Positions 1-6,674 are shown, numbered from the stretch's first letter. The stretch is DNA of 32,258 nucleotides from Candidatus Omnitrophota bacterium (GCA_014729775.1 WJJJ01000009.1:1-32258), one strand, 5' to 3'. The notes: a model not told the origin generated them from the sequence alone. Made by a program: numbers and translations.

Positions 1-118
1 GTATGTGGTCAAACGGATGATCGAGGAGAACCACAAGGGCAGGATCTGGTTTGAGTCGGCGTATATGGAGGGGATGACGTTCTTCATTGAGCTGCCCAAG
101 GGGGAGAGAGACGCTTGA
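1..118 (+). CDS. Sensor histidine kinase, C-terminal fragment
   Basis: Only the last 38 or so codons are present, read in frame from base 2 to a TGA at 116-118; the gene enters from the left edge. The residues GRIWFESAYMEGMTFFIELP match the end of a histidine-kinase HATPase_c domain: the G2-box glycines and the usual final strand 'G.G..F...LP'. It would autophosphorylate a histidine in response to a signal that cannot be seen here. The sensor and HisKA portions lie outside the window. The tail ends in a charged KGERDA with no extra domain. No gene follows on the same strand for 1.8 kb, so it is the last gene of its operon. Confidence 0.75.
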   Translation, partial: YVVKRMIEENHKGRIWFESAYMEGMTFFIELPKGERDA

Positions 119-178
119 TCCTCGATCCTGGATGCTGGATGCGGAAGAAAGAGGCAAGAAGGAAGAGGGTAAGAAAAT
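119..178 (+). repeat. Degenerate heptanucleotide repeat array 1
   Basis: The sequence breaks into 7-base words: GATCCTC, GATCCTG, GATGCTG, GATGCGG, AAGAAAG, AGGCAAG, AAGGAAG, AGGGTAAG. It starts immediately after the stop codon of the kinase gene. The words are the same kinds (GATCCTN, GATGCTG, NNNTAAG) that build the cleaner arrays at 7085-7200 and 19268-19330. Confidence 0.6.
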
Positions 179-332
179 ACGAGGCAGAGAAGCAGAGAGC
201 GCATATCAGCAGACCAGGATATCAGTGGACAGGAAATCAGGAAAGCAGAATATACCCCGCCGCTACTCTCCGGTTCCCGGATACTCTGATATGAGTCCTG
301 CTGATCTGCCGAGGTTCTGATCGGCTCTTGCG

Positions 333-353
333 GTTCAACCGCGTAGGTTGAAC
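333..353 (+). repeat. GTTCAACC hairpin repeat, copy A
   Basis: GTTCAACC-GCGTA-GGTTGAAC: an 8-bp perfect stem with a 5-base loop. The identical 21-mer occurs at 30277-30297 and 31853-31873, always in this orientation and always intergenic. A decayed copy sits 45 bases downstream. Confidence 0.85.
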
Positions 354-398
354 TTTTGTTTGTGCCGGTTTTACTGGCCAAATCGCCCGTCCCCCCGA

Positions 399-418
399 GT
401 TAACTTCGTAGGTCGAAC
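399..418 (+). repeat. GTTCAACC hairpin repeat, decayed copy
   Basis: GTTAACTTCGTAGGTCGAAC keeps the CGTAGG core and the flanking AACTT of copy A but has lost most of the stem complementarity. It is best read as an old copy of the same element. Confidence 0.5.
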
Positions 419-475
419 TTCCCGCAGCCCCTGTGAATCGTTGAAAATGCTCCCCTCCCCGGACTCTCTCCCCCT

Positions 476-494
476 GTTCACTTCTGAAGTGAAC
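476..494. repeat. 9-bp inverted repeat
   Basis: GTTCACTTC-T-GAAGTGAAC, a perfect 9-bp inverted repeat around one base. It shares the GTTCA/GAAC ends with the hairpin repeats upstream but not their loop. With no T-tract on either side it is not a typical terminator. Confidence 0.5.
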
Positions 495-606
495 GGAGGG
501 TGATGCGGGGGAAGAAGAGGGTCGAAGCCGACCTGATGTCTGAGCAATCTCTGTTTCCTTCTCTTTTACTTCTTATTCAGAATGGAGAGATTCCTTCACC
601 GGCGGG

Positions 607-1785
607 TTAGGGCAAAAGAATAATCTTGCGTGTGAGTACGTTGTTGTCCGGATTTTCCTCCCACGCGGTCTGGCGGTAATTCGCGGTGATCGTGAACGGG
701 ATTGTGCCTGGGGAAACCGTCCGGTAGCGCCAGGTAAGGGTGTGAGTCTCTTTTCCTTCGAGGCCCGGAATGAGCTTTGCTTTCTTGAAGCCGTCCGGTC
801 CTTCGATAAGCACCCGGCTGGAGGGTACCGCTAAATCGCCGAAATTGGCTACTACCGCTTCCAGGATGAAGGTCGCTCCCCGGTCGAGATCCTTTTTCTC
901 TGCCATACGGAGCGATAACACCCCGAAATCAGGCAGTTGAGGCTGACGCGGGACGGGGATCTGCCGTGTGCGTGCCGCGAGCAACTCGCACAGTCTTTCG
1001 TCGACCTCATACTGGGCCAGCTGCATATCGGTGAGCGAGTTGATAAGGGAGATGTACCAGGTTCGATAAGCGAGCGGCAGATTCTCCGATACTTCCCGCC
1101 GCAGCGTCTCTTTCGCCCGCAGGAAAAGATCTTTCTGGTTCGCCAGCGCCGCTTTTAGTTGGCCTATGCGGTGTTCGCGGATGAGTCTTTTCATCTCGGC
1201 GTATCGCGCCCCGCATCTCCGGGTGAATTCATCCAGCGGCATGCCGAATGAATTTTCGAATTTCTCCATGTATACGTGAAAATAATACGCCGACCCTTCG
1301 CCTTCGAGGTCCGGAGAGAGTTGAGAGGAGTTCTGTGCGATCGTCTGATAATCCAGCTTTAATTCGCGAAGCTGCGCGCGAAGTTCTTCGGAATTTTCCT
1401 GATCCAGCGAGTTCAGGAACCGTGCGAGGGAGTCGAATTCGGCCCGGTTCTTTGCGCTTCTCTTTGCGGCATAGGCCGCCGCAGCCGCTACCTCCGGCAC
1501 GAGTTCTTTCTGCTCGCCGCGCTTTTCGCCGATGACGGGAGAATAGATCGCAAAGGTGAGTTCGTTGACCTTTTCCAGATCATCGAGCGCCGCGGTGAAC
1601 GCGTTCAGGAATTGCTGGTCGCCCGCGGAAATTTGTCCGGCCAGGAATTCCTTCTTTTGGACAAGCACGCGGCGGGGGATTTCCTGCGTCTGCGCAGGAA
1701 GAAGGATTCCGCTTGCCGCGTGAAGCATCACCGCGGCAGAGAATACCATTAATACGTACTGAACGGGGTTCGGTGTACCTTTCAA
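607..1785 (-). CDS. Exported CARDB-domain protein, otherwise unknown
   Basis: A 392-residue protein. The N-terminus has a hydrophobic stretch (residues 8-30, VQYVLMVFSAAVMLHAASG) suggesting Sec export. Residues 30-270 are mostly helical and charged with no motif I recognise. The last ~110 residues (LPDFGVLSLR... to the end) look like a CARDB/immunoglobulin-like beta-sandwich: ILEAVVANFGDLAVPSSRVLIEG, ...GTIPFTITANYR, and ENPDNN near the end, the usual 'DNN' of CARDB. A structural or adhesive envelope role is likely; no catalysis is visible. The frame opens with a TTG at 1785; an in-frame ATG 12 codons later (1747-1749) is the alternative. A good minus-strand promoter lies so close that the TTG version would be nearly leaderless. 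It is divergent from glnA1. Confidence 0.7.
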   Translation of the reverse strand: MKGTPNPVQYVLMVFSAAVMLHAASGILLPAQTQEIPRRVLVQKKEFLAGQISAGDQQFLNAFTAALDDLEKVNELTFAIYSPVIGEKRGEQKELVPEVAAAAAYAAKRSAKNRAEFDSLARFLNSLDQENSEELRAQLRELKLDYQTIAQNSSQLSPDLEGEGSAYYFHVYMEKFENSFGMPLDEFTRRCGARYAEMKRLIREHRIGQLKAALANQKDLFLRAKETLRREVSENLPLAYRTWYISLINSLTDMQLAQYEVDERLCELLAARTRQIPVPRQPQLPDFGVLSLRMAEKKDLDRGATFILEAVVANFGDLAVPSSRVLIEGPDGFKKAKLIPGLEGKETHTLTWRYRTVSPGTIPFTITANYRQTAWEENPDNNVLTRKIILLP

Positions 1786-1793
1786 CAGTTGAT

Positions 1794-1821
1794 ATTATAA
1801 CTCAGAAGGCAAAAATGACAA
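1794..1821 (-). promoter_or_regulatory. Sigma-70 type promoter for the CARDB gene
   Basis: On the minus strand, TTGTCA (1816-1821) is separated by 16 bases from a perfect TATAAT (1794-1799). The predicted start of transcription, about 7 bases on, falls near 1786-1787, directly at the first possible start codon. Confidence 0.7.
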
Positions 1822-1854
1822 TAAAAATTATCCTTGCGGGTGCTTCGATTTATG

Positions 1855-1882
1855 TTGATTTCAAAGGTAATCCTGATAGAAT
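1855..1882 (+). promoter_or_regulatory. Sigma-70 type promoter for glnA1
   Basis: TTGATT (1855-1860), 16 bases, TAGAAT (1877-1882). It lies about 45 bases upstream of the glnA1 GTG start and points towards it, divergent from the CARDB promoter. The leader is short and shows no terminator, unlike the leader of the second glutamine synthetase gene. Confidence 0.6.
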
Positions 1883-1925
1883 AGAACGAAGTTTTCCTTG
1901 AAAGGCCTGAAACAAAGGAGGAACG

Positions 1926-3257
1926 GTGGCGAAGCAGTTCACGAAAAAAGACGTAATTCAATTAGTGAAAGCGAATGATGTGAAGTTTATCCGGTTTTGG
2001 TTTGCTGATATTACCGGACAGATGAAGGGATTTGCCATTACCAGTGATGAGCTGGAAAACGCGTTGGAGGACGGAATGGGGTTTGACGGTTCGTCGATCA
2101 AGGGGTTCGCCCGGATTGACGAATCAGACATGATCGCGATGCCTGATCCGACGACGTTCACGCTTCTCCCGTACCGGCCGAAGGAAAAAGCGGTGGCCGG
2201 GATGCTCTGTGATATCCTGAAACCCGACCGGACTCCCTACGAAGGCGATCCCCGGTTCGTCCTGCGCAAGATGCTCAAAAAAGCCAAAGATATGGGGTAT
2301 GATTTTTATATCGGCCCGGAACTTGAGTTTTTTGTGTTTGAGGATGAAAAATCGACCAAAACGATCGATGAGGGCGGATATTTCGATATCACTACCCTGG
2401 ATTCCGGGAACGAAGTGCGCAGGGAGATTATTCTTACGCTGGAACATATGGGAATTCAGGTGGAATATTCCCACCATGAGGTGGCTCCTTCCCAGCATGA
2501 AATTGACCTCCGCTATGCCGAAGCGAGGTCAATGGCCGATATTGTGATGATGTACCGTATGGTGGTGAAAGAGATCGCGCAAAAACACGGGCTGTACGCG
2601 ACCTTTATGCCGAAGCCGATGTTCGGCAAGAACGGGTCCGGGATGCATACTCATCAGTCGTTGTTTCGGGGAGAGAAGAACGCGTTTTTCGATCCCGCGG
2701 ATCCTTATCATCTGTCGGCCGAAGCGAAATCGTATATCGCGGGGGTACTCAAACACGCACCGGAAATTACCCTCCTGTGCAATCAGTGGGTCAATTCCTA
2801 TAAGCGGCTCGTTCCCGGATACGAGGCCCCGGTGTATATCTGTTGGGCCCGGCGTAACCGCAGTTCTCTGGTACGGGTGCCGATGTACAAGCCGGGTAAG
2901 GAGAAAGCGACCCGGATCGAATTCCGTTCGCCTGATCCGGCCTGTAATCCGTATCTGGCCTTTGCCTGTATGCTCGGTGCCGGGCTCAAAGGCATCGAGG
3001 AGGGATATCAGCTTCCGGATCCTCTGGAACGGGACGTGTATCATCTTACCTATCAGGAACGCAAAGAGCTGAATCTGCAATGTCTGCCTGGAAGTCTGAT
3101 TGAGGCGATTGAGGTCGCGGAAGAAAGCGAACTCCTGAAAGAGGTGCTGGGCGAACATATTTTCCGTAACGTGATCATGTCCAAGCACATTGAGTGGGAT
3201 GAGTACCGTAAACAGGTGCATGAGTACGAGATTAACACCTATCTTCCGCTGCTGTAA
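1926..3257 (+). CDS. glnA: Glutamine synthetase type I-alpha, first copy
   Basis: ATP-dependent condensation of glutamate and ammonium to glutamine in the cytoplasm, as a dodecamer. At 443 residues it is the short alpha form without the insert of the adenylylated beta class. Visible motifs: DGSSIKGF (54-61), GPELEFF (130-136), HHEVAPSQHE (183-192), MPKPMFGKNGSGMHTHQSL (228-246, ATP/glutamate site), NSYKRLVPGYEAPVY (290-304, Glu300 in the flap over the active site) and RIEFRSPDPACNPYLAFA (330-347). It has Arg63 in the position of Bacillus Arg62, tied to glutamine feedback; the second copy has Asp there. GTG start with AAAGGAGG seven bases upstream. It is followed by a separate promoter and two terminators, so it is probably monocistronic. 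Confidence 0.95.
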   Translation: MAKQFTKKDVIQLVKANDVKFIRFWFADITGQMKGFAITSDELENALEDGMGFDGSSIKGFARIDESDMIAMPDPTTFTLLPYRPKEKAVAGMLCDILKPDRTPYEGDPRFVLRKMLKKAKDMGYDFYIGPELEFFVFEDEKSTKTIDEGGYFDITTLDSGNEVRREIILTLEHMGIQVEYSHHEVAPSQHEIDLRYAEARSMADIVMMYRMVVKEIAQKHGLYATFMPKPMFGKNGSGMHTHQSLFRGEKNAFFDPADPYHLSAEAKSYIAGVLKHAPEITLLCNQWVNSYKRLVPGYEAPVYICWARRNRSSLVRVPMYKPGKEKATRIEFRSPDPACNPYLAFACMLGAGLKGIEEGYQLPDPLERDVYHLTYQERKELNLQCLPGSLIEAIEVAEESELLKEVLGEHIFRNVIMSKHIEWDEYRKQVHEYEINTYLPLL

Positions 3258-3265
3258 AAATTGAC

Positions 3266-3295
3266 TTGACAGTTCCGTGCCGCTTATGGTATTCT
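3266..3295 (+). promoter_or_regulatory. Promoter upstream of the sigma-factor gene
   Basis: TTGACA (3266-3271), 18 bases, TATTCT (3290-3295), starting 9 bases after the glnA1 stop. Transcription would begin near 3302 and immediately enter a hairpin/terminator region, so this promoter drives a short attenuated leader rather than the gene directly. Confidence 0.55.
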
Positions 3296-3315
3296 AAATT
3301 ACAACGAAGTGCGCA

Positions 3316-3356
3316 GGCAATGAAGCCCCAAAGACCGATCTTTGGGGCTTTTTTTT
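3316..3356 (+). terminator. Terminator 1 in the sigma-factor leader, with overlapping A..G.. hairpin
   Basis: AGCCCCAAAGA (3324-3334), loop CCGA, TCTTTGGGGCT (3339-3349), then a run of T: a strong intrinsic terminator about 22 bases from the predicted transcription start. Its 5' arm overlaps a small hairpin GGC-AATGAA-GCC (3316-3327) with A at loop position 1 and G at position 4. A weaker one, AC-AACGAA-GT (3301-3310), lies just upstream. It may also end glnA1 transcripts. Confidence 0.7.
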
Positions 3357-3365
3357 GGCAGTGAG

Positions 3366-3406
3366 GCCTCTCGACGGGGAAATTCCGTCCGAGAGGCTTT
3401 TTTTTT
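3366..3406 (+). terminator. Terminator 2 in the sigma-factor leader
   Basis: GCCTCTCG-ACGG (3366-3377), loop GGAAATT, CCGT-C-CGAGAGGC (3385-3397), then nine T. It is the second strong intrinsic terminator in 85 bases, ending 25 bases before the ATG of the next gene. Confidence 0.75.
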
Positions 3407-3431
3407 GGGAATATGGTCGAAGGAGTACGTA

Positions 3432-3959
3432 ATGGAGTTCGAAACATTACTCAACCGCATAGGGCCGAAATTAAAAGGGATTACCCGGTGTCTGGACCGG
3501 AAATACGCGCTCTTTTCCAATGAAGATCTCTATCAGGAAGCGGTGGGTCATTTGTGGGAAGAGTACTGCGCTCATCGTTTCACCCGGCGGAACGAGAGCT
3601 ATATTCTCCACGGGTGTTATTACTTTCTGAAAAATTTCATCCGGAAGTCCTCCCGGACGCTGGACCGGCGCACGCTGAGCCTGCATCGGCCTTCGGCAGA
3701 CGAATACCAGGAATACGCCGAACGTATCCCGGAGCGTGGCCCGGATTCTTTTTCCCGACTTAATGCCCGGATCTGTGAACGGGATTTAGACCGGCTGCTG
3801 GATCCGCGGGAATTGAAAATCATCCGGTTGAGGCTTGCAGGGTACACCGCCCGCGAGATCGGAGCACAGCTGGGGATATCACACGTGATGGTTGCCAAGC
3901 TCAGGGCGCGGATCAGAGAAAAATGCCGAGCCATAAAAAAAGAACTCGTTCGTATGTAA
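3432..3959 (+). CDS. Small sigma-70-family RNA polymerase sigma factor
   Basis: A 175-residue protein. Residues 1-80 resemble region 2: SNEDLYQEAVGHLWEEYC, then YYFLKNFIRKSSRTLDRR, with the basic surface expected for -10 recognition. Residues 115-170 resemble region 4, with the helix-turn-helix TAREIGAQLGISHVMVAKLRAR at 139-160. No anti-sigma partner gene is adjacent. The ATG at 3432 is chosen because AAGGAG lies seven bases upstream and because earlier in-frame codons fall inside the terminator hairpins. It lies between glnA1 and glnK1, behind two terminators, so its expression is probably low unless the terminators are overridden. A role in nitrogen-gene transcription is inferred from position and from the unusual motif directly after its stop. 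It could also be a degenerate phage-type sigma-like protein. Confidence 0.75.
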   Translation: MEFETLLNRIGPKLKGITRCLDRKYALFSNEDLYQEAVGHLWEEYCAHRFTRRNESYILHGCYYFLKNFIRKSSRTLDRRTLSLHRPSADEYQEYAERIPERGPDSFSRLNARICERDLDRLLDPRELKIIRLRLAGYTAREIGAQLGISHVMVAKLRARIREKCRAIKKELVRM

Positions 3960-3994
3960 ACAGGGTTACCAAAGACGCTGCCCGTTTACTTGTA
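3958..3994 (+). promoter_or_regulatory. Nitrogen-island promoter-like motif, copy 1
   Basis: AAACAGGGTTACC (3958-3970), 14 bases, TTTACTTGTA (3985-3994). Both blocks are identical to those at 7269-7305 with the same spacing, while the 14 bases between them differ. That pattern is expected for -35 and -10 elements of one promoter class. Neither block resembles the sigma-70 or the sigma-54 consensus. It lies within 3 bases of the sigma-factor stop codon and upstream of the glnK1 leader. Confidence 0.6.
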
Positions 3995-4002
3995 CAGTTG
4001 AA

Positions 4003-4048
4003 CACAGTGAAGTGAAGAACGAAGACGTTCCATCCGGAACGTCTTTTT
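4003..4048 (+). terminator. Terminator 1 of the glnK1 leader
   Basis: GACGTTCC (4024-4031), loop ATCC, GGAACGTC (4036-4043), TTTTT. Just upstream are CAC-AGTGAA-GTG (4003-4014), a weak A..G.. hexaloop hairpin, and GAACG-AAGA-CGTTC (4017-4030), which shares bases with the terminator's 5' arm and so cannot form at the same time. This is attenuator geometry, although the second loop is not a canonical ANTAR hexaloop. Confidence 0.65.
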
Positions 4049-4079
4049 GCGTTTTGAGGGTGCATGGAGCCCCCGGGGA

Positions 4080-4131
4080 GAAACACAGGCGTTTCACTGC
4101 CGCAGGATGCGGCAGAGGAACGCTTTTTTTT
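4080..4131 (+). terminator. Terminator 2 of the glnK1 leader with overlapping ANTAR-like antiterminator
   Basis: A 15-bp stem (4089-4103 with 4109-4123, one A.A mismatch, loop AGGAT) followed by eight T, only 40 bases before the glnK1 start. The 5' arm overlaps GAAAC-ACAGGC-GTTTC (4080-4095): a perfect 5-bp stem with a hexaloop carrying A at position 1 and G at position 4, the ANTAR recognition signature. Formation of the small hairpin would break the terminator. No clear first hairpin of an ANTAR pair is visible in 4049-4079. A further small hairpin, GGTCC-TGACCC-GGACC, is at 4140-4155. Confidence 0.65.
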
Positions 4132-4171
4132 ATTTTTCAGGTCCTGACCCGGACCGAGAAAGGAGGTCAGA

Positions 4172-4492
4172 ATGAAGAAAATCGAATGTATATTACGAGC
4201 CGAAAGGCTGCGCGAGGTGAGCGCGGCACTGCGTCTGGCCGGGATCGGCGGGATGAGCGTGACTGAGATCAAAGGGTTTGGGCGCAACACGACTCGTCCG
4301 GAAGCGTATCTGTTCTTACCCAAAAGCAAGATAGAGATATACGTAACCGAAGACCAGGTCGAGGAAGTGGTGGGAGTACTGCTGAGGTACTGCCGGGACG
4401 AGCATCTCGGCAGCGGGAAGATCGCGGTGCTTCCCCTGGAAGAGTGTATCCGGGTGCGGACCGGAGAACGCGGCCCGGCGGCGATTGTGTGA
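4172..4492 (+). CDS. glnK: PII signal protein with shortened T-loop
   Basis: A trimeric PII-family nitrogen sensor binding ATP/ADP and 2-oxoglutarate; it probably gates the Amt channel encoded two genes downstream. At 106 residues it is short. The N-terminus (MKKIECILRAERLREVSAAL), B-loop region (EHLGSGKIAVLPLEE, 77-91) and C-terminal signature (IRVRTGERG, 93-101) are intact. Between GFGR (35-38) and LPK (49-51) there are only 10 residues, against 17 in typical PII. The T-loop block GHTELYRGAEY, including Tyr51, is gone and replaced by NTTRPEAYLF. It therefore cannot be uridylylated in the usual way and may contact partners differently. ATG with a strong AAAGGAGG. It heads the glnK1-porin-amt-glnK2 run, behind a double-terminator leader. 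Confidence 0.9.
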   Translation: MKKIECILRAERLREVSAALRLAGIGGMSVTEIKGFGRNTTRPEAYLFLPKSKIEIYVTEDQVEEVVGVLLRYCRDEHLGSGKIAVLPLEECIRVRTGERGPAAIV

Positions 4493-4518
4493 GGCGATGG
4501 AGAAGAAAGGAGGAGAAG

Positions 4519-5310
4519 ATGAACAGGTTTTTTCGGGTCATGAGTAAAATTGCGGGGATCTGTGTGTGCGGCGGGCTGATGTTTTCCTGGGGAGCGGCGT
4601 TTGCCGAAGGAGGGCTTCTGGAAAAAATGGATCTTGATATCGCCATCGAAGGAAGTCTTGATTTCTATTCCGATTACGTGTGGCGCGGATTCGTGCTGGA
4701 CCGGGATCCGGTGATCCAGCCCGGCTTTAATATCAGCGGATACGGCTTGACCTTTTCCTTTTGGAGTTCTTGGGACGCGGCCAATGAACATGGTTCCCAG
4801 TCTGATGAGATTGATTACGTGATCGATTATACCAAAGAGCTCGATGATTTGCTGAGCCTTTCGGTCGGCCACACCTATTACGATTTTCCGGCCGCGGATG
4901 CCTACAGCCGGGAATTTTACGTCGGAGTGGGCGTAAGCCGGATACCCGGAACGGACATCCCGGTGGAAACCAGTCTGACCTACTACCGCGATTACGGTGA
5001 CCAGAACGCCGGCGGAGGATTAGGGAACTATTTTTCGCTGGACGTGGCTTACAGTCAGACCATATCCGAGGATCCGGGAGTCACGCTTGACTACGGGCTT
5101 CATTTCGGGTACAACCGCAAGCTTTTTCTGACCGGGACGAGCGGCTATGACCTGGGTCTGAGCATGGGGCTTTCTCTGCCGCTTACCGACCGGCTGACCA
5201 TGACGCCTTCAGTGAACTACTCGATTCCGTTCGGGGATCTGAAAGACAGCGCCGACGGCGATCAGGAGGCGCGTTTCTATACAGGGGTGGGATTTTGGTA
5301 CGCATTATAA
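4519..5310 (+). CDS. Outer-membrane beta-barrel protein (TorF-like putative porin)
   Basis: 263 residues. A signal peptide (residues 1-28, ending GAAFA) is followed by alternating amphipathic strands: SLDFYSDYVWRGFVLDRDPVIQPGFNISGYGLTFSFWSSW, ...LTYYRDYG..., ending in the aromatic GVGFWYAL typical of outer-membrane proteins. The YSDYVWRG opening is characteristic of the 'TorF family putative porin' group (TIGR02001-like). Members are often found beside glnK/amtB, as here. It probably lets ammonium or another small nitrogen solute cross the outer membrane; this is inferred from position only. ATG with GGAGG 8 bases upstream, 26 bases after glnK1 and 21 bases before the amt gene, so co-transcribed. 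Confidence 0.7.
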   Translation: MNRFFRVMSKIAGICVCGGLMFSWGAAFAEGGLLEKMDLDIAIEGSLDFYSDYVWRGFVLDRDPVIQPGFNISGYGLTFSFWSSWDAANEHGSQSDEIDYVIDYTKELDDLLSLSVGHTYYDFPAADAYSREFYVGVGVSRIPGTDIPVETSLTYYRDYGDQNAGGGLGNYFSLDVAYSQTISEDPGVTLDYGLHFGYNRKLFLTGTSGYDLGLSMGLSLPLTDRLTMTPSVNYSIPFGDLKDSADGDQEARFYTGVGFWYAL

Positions 5311-5331
5311 CAATGTGTTGAGGAGGTGAGA

Positions 5332-6669
5332 ATGATGACATTGAAAGGAAAGATGAAAAGTGTGTGGCTGTCGCTATCAATGGTGATGGGGCCGCTGCCT
5401 TTATTTGCGCAGCCCACAGGATTGAGCGAGATCGTTACCGGACTGGATACGGTATGGGTGCTGATCGCGGCCTTTTTGGTGTTCTTCATGCAAGCCGGTT
5501 TTGGAATGGTCGAGGCCGGGTTTATCCGGGCAAAGAATACCTGTAACATCCTTACGAAAAACTTTCTTGATTACTGCATGGCTTCACTGGGATTTTTTCT
5601 GTTCGGATACGCGATCATGTTTGGAGAAGGAAACGCTTTGATCGGATTGAAAGGCTGGTTTCTATCGGGAGCGCAGTCCGGGGCGGGAGTGCCGCTGTTT
5701 GCGTTCTGGTTGTTCCAGGCGGCGTTTGTGGGAGCCGCGGCTACGATCGTTGCCGGCGGAGTGGCTGAACGAATGAAGTTCAGTGCGTATCTGATCTATT
5801 CTTTCCTTATTTCCGCTTTTATTTATCCGGTGGTCGGCCATTGGATCTGGGGCGGCGGCTGGCTCGCGCAGCTGGGATTCGCGGATTTTGCCGGTTCTAC
5901 CGTGGTGCACGCCGTCGGCGGATTCGCGGCTTTGATTGGGACGATACTGCTCAAACCGCGGATCGGCAAATACAATGCCGACGGCTCGGCGAACGTGATC
6001 GCCGGACATTCCATCCCCCTGGCTTCGCTGGGGGTTTTTATTCTGTGGTTCGGCTGGTTCGGATTTAATCCCGGTTCATCTTTAGGTGTCGGAAACGGGG
6101 AATTGATTGCCCGCGTGGCGATCAATACTAATCTTGCCGCCGCACTCGGCGGGATTGCCGCGCTGATCACCGTCTGGAAGATGTTCGGCAAGCCCGATCT
6201 TTCCATGGCCATGAACGGCGCGTTAGCGGGACTGGTCGCGATCACTGCTCCCTGCGCGTTTGTAGAGCCCTGGGCGGCGATGCTCATCGGCGCCGTAGGC
6301 GGTATCCTGGTCGTGCTGGGAGTGGTCGTGCTGGATAAACTGAAAATCGACGATCCCGTCGGCGCGGTACCGGTGCACGGCCTGAACGGCGTGTGGGGTA
6401 CGCTCGCCATCGGTCTGTTTGGTCAGAAAGCACTGGGGCTTTCCTCGGACGGTCTCCTGTACGGAGGAGGACTCTCTCAGTTCGCTATTCAGCTGCTGGG
6501 TGTCTCTTCGGTGGTGGTATTCGTGCTGGTGACTATGGGGATTATCTTTAAAATCCTCGATCTAACCATCGGACTGCGGGTCAGCCGGGAGGAAGAACTG
6601 AAAGGACTTGATATCGGAGAGCACGGGATGGAATCGTACTCGGGATTTCAGGTCTTCACCACACAGTAG
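5332..6669 (+). CDS. amtB: Ammonium transporter of the Amt/MEP/Rh family
   Basis: 445 residues with an N-terminal signal segment (to about PLFAQP) and eleven expected membrane helices. Pore signatures: FFMQAGFGMVEAGFIRAKNT near residue 50, VVHAVGGFAALIG with the first pore histidine at about 193, GWFGFNPGSS, and PVHGLNGVWGTLAIGLFG with the second pore histidine at about 349. It sits in the inner membrane, conducts ammonium and is normally blocked by a PII trimer under nitrogen excess. The frame can begin at a GTG (5326), but that codon lies inside the AGGAGG; ATG 5332 or 5335 is the real start. It is flanked by two PII genes, a common amt-glnK arrangement doubled here. Confidence 0.95.
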   Translation: MMTLKGKMKSVWLSLSMVMGPLPLFAQPTGLSEIVTGLDTVWVLIAAFLVFFMQAGFGMVEAGFIRAKNTCNILTKNFLDYCMASLGFFLFGYAIMFGEGNALIGLKGWFLSGAQSGAGVPLFAFWLFQAAFVGAAATIVAGGVAERMKFSAYLIYSFLISAFIYPVVGHWIWGGGWLAQLGFADFAGSTVVHAVGGFAALIGTILLKPRIGKYNADGSANVIAGHSIPLASLGVFILWFGWFGFNPGSSLGVGNGELIARVAINTNLAAALGGIAALITVWKMFGKPDLSMAMNGALAGLVAITAPCAFVEPWAAMLIGAVGGILVVLGVVVLDKLKIDDPVGAVPVHGLNGVWGTLAIGLFGQKALGLSSDGLLYGGGLSQFAIQLLGVSSVVVFVLVTMGIIFKILDLTIGLRVSREEELKGLDIGEHGMESYSGFQVFTTQ

Positions 6670-6674
6670 GAAAA

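Larger units (their letters stand above)
119..606. other. Repeat-rich intergenic gap
   Basis: Nearly 490 bases without a convincing gene. The left part (119-178) is a degenerate 7-bp repeat array, followed by decayed GATATCAG-like words to about 300. The middle holds a perfect 8-bp-stem hairpin repeat (333-353), a decayed copy (399-418) and another 9-bp inverted repeat (476-494). The last 60 bases before the minus-strand gene again contain CTTTTACTTCTTATTC, the complement of the 7-bp repeat. A 77-codon open frame at 87-320 runs straight through repeats, has no ribosome binding site and resembles nothing. Confidence 0.6.

Noticed and set aside
87-320. Open frame of 77 codons
   Set aside because: It starts within the kinase gene, runs through the heptad and GATATCAG repeats, lacks a ribosome site and has low-complexity composition.
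2529-3221. Long minus-strand open frames opposite glnA1, glnA2, gltB and the phosphorylase
   Set aside because: These are shadows caused by codon bias in strongly supported plus-strand genes; none has a ribosome site or family features.
3300-4160. Glutamine riboswitch (glnA or downstream-peptide RNA) in the nitrogen leaders
   Set aside because: I looked for the conserved core of these aptamers in the leaders of the sigma factor, glnK1 and glnA2 and did not recognise it. The hexaloop/terminator overlap fits ANTAR control instead.
4012-4266. Open frame of 84 codons over the glnK1 leader
   Set aside because: It covers two terminators and the start of glnK1 in another frame; the leader structures explain the sequence better.
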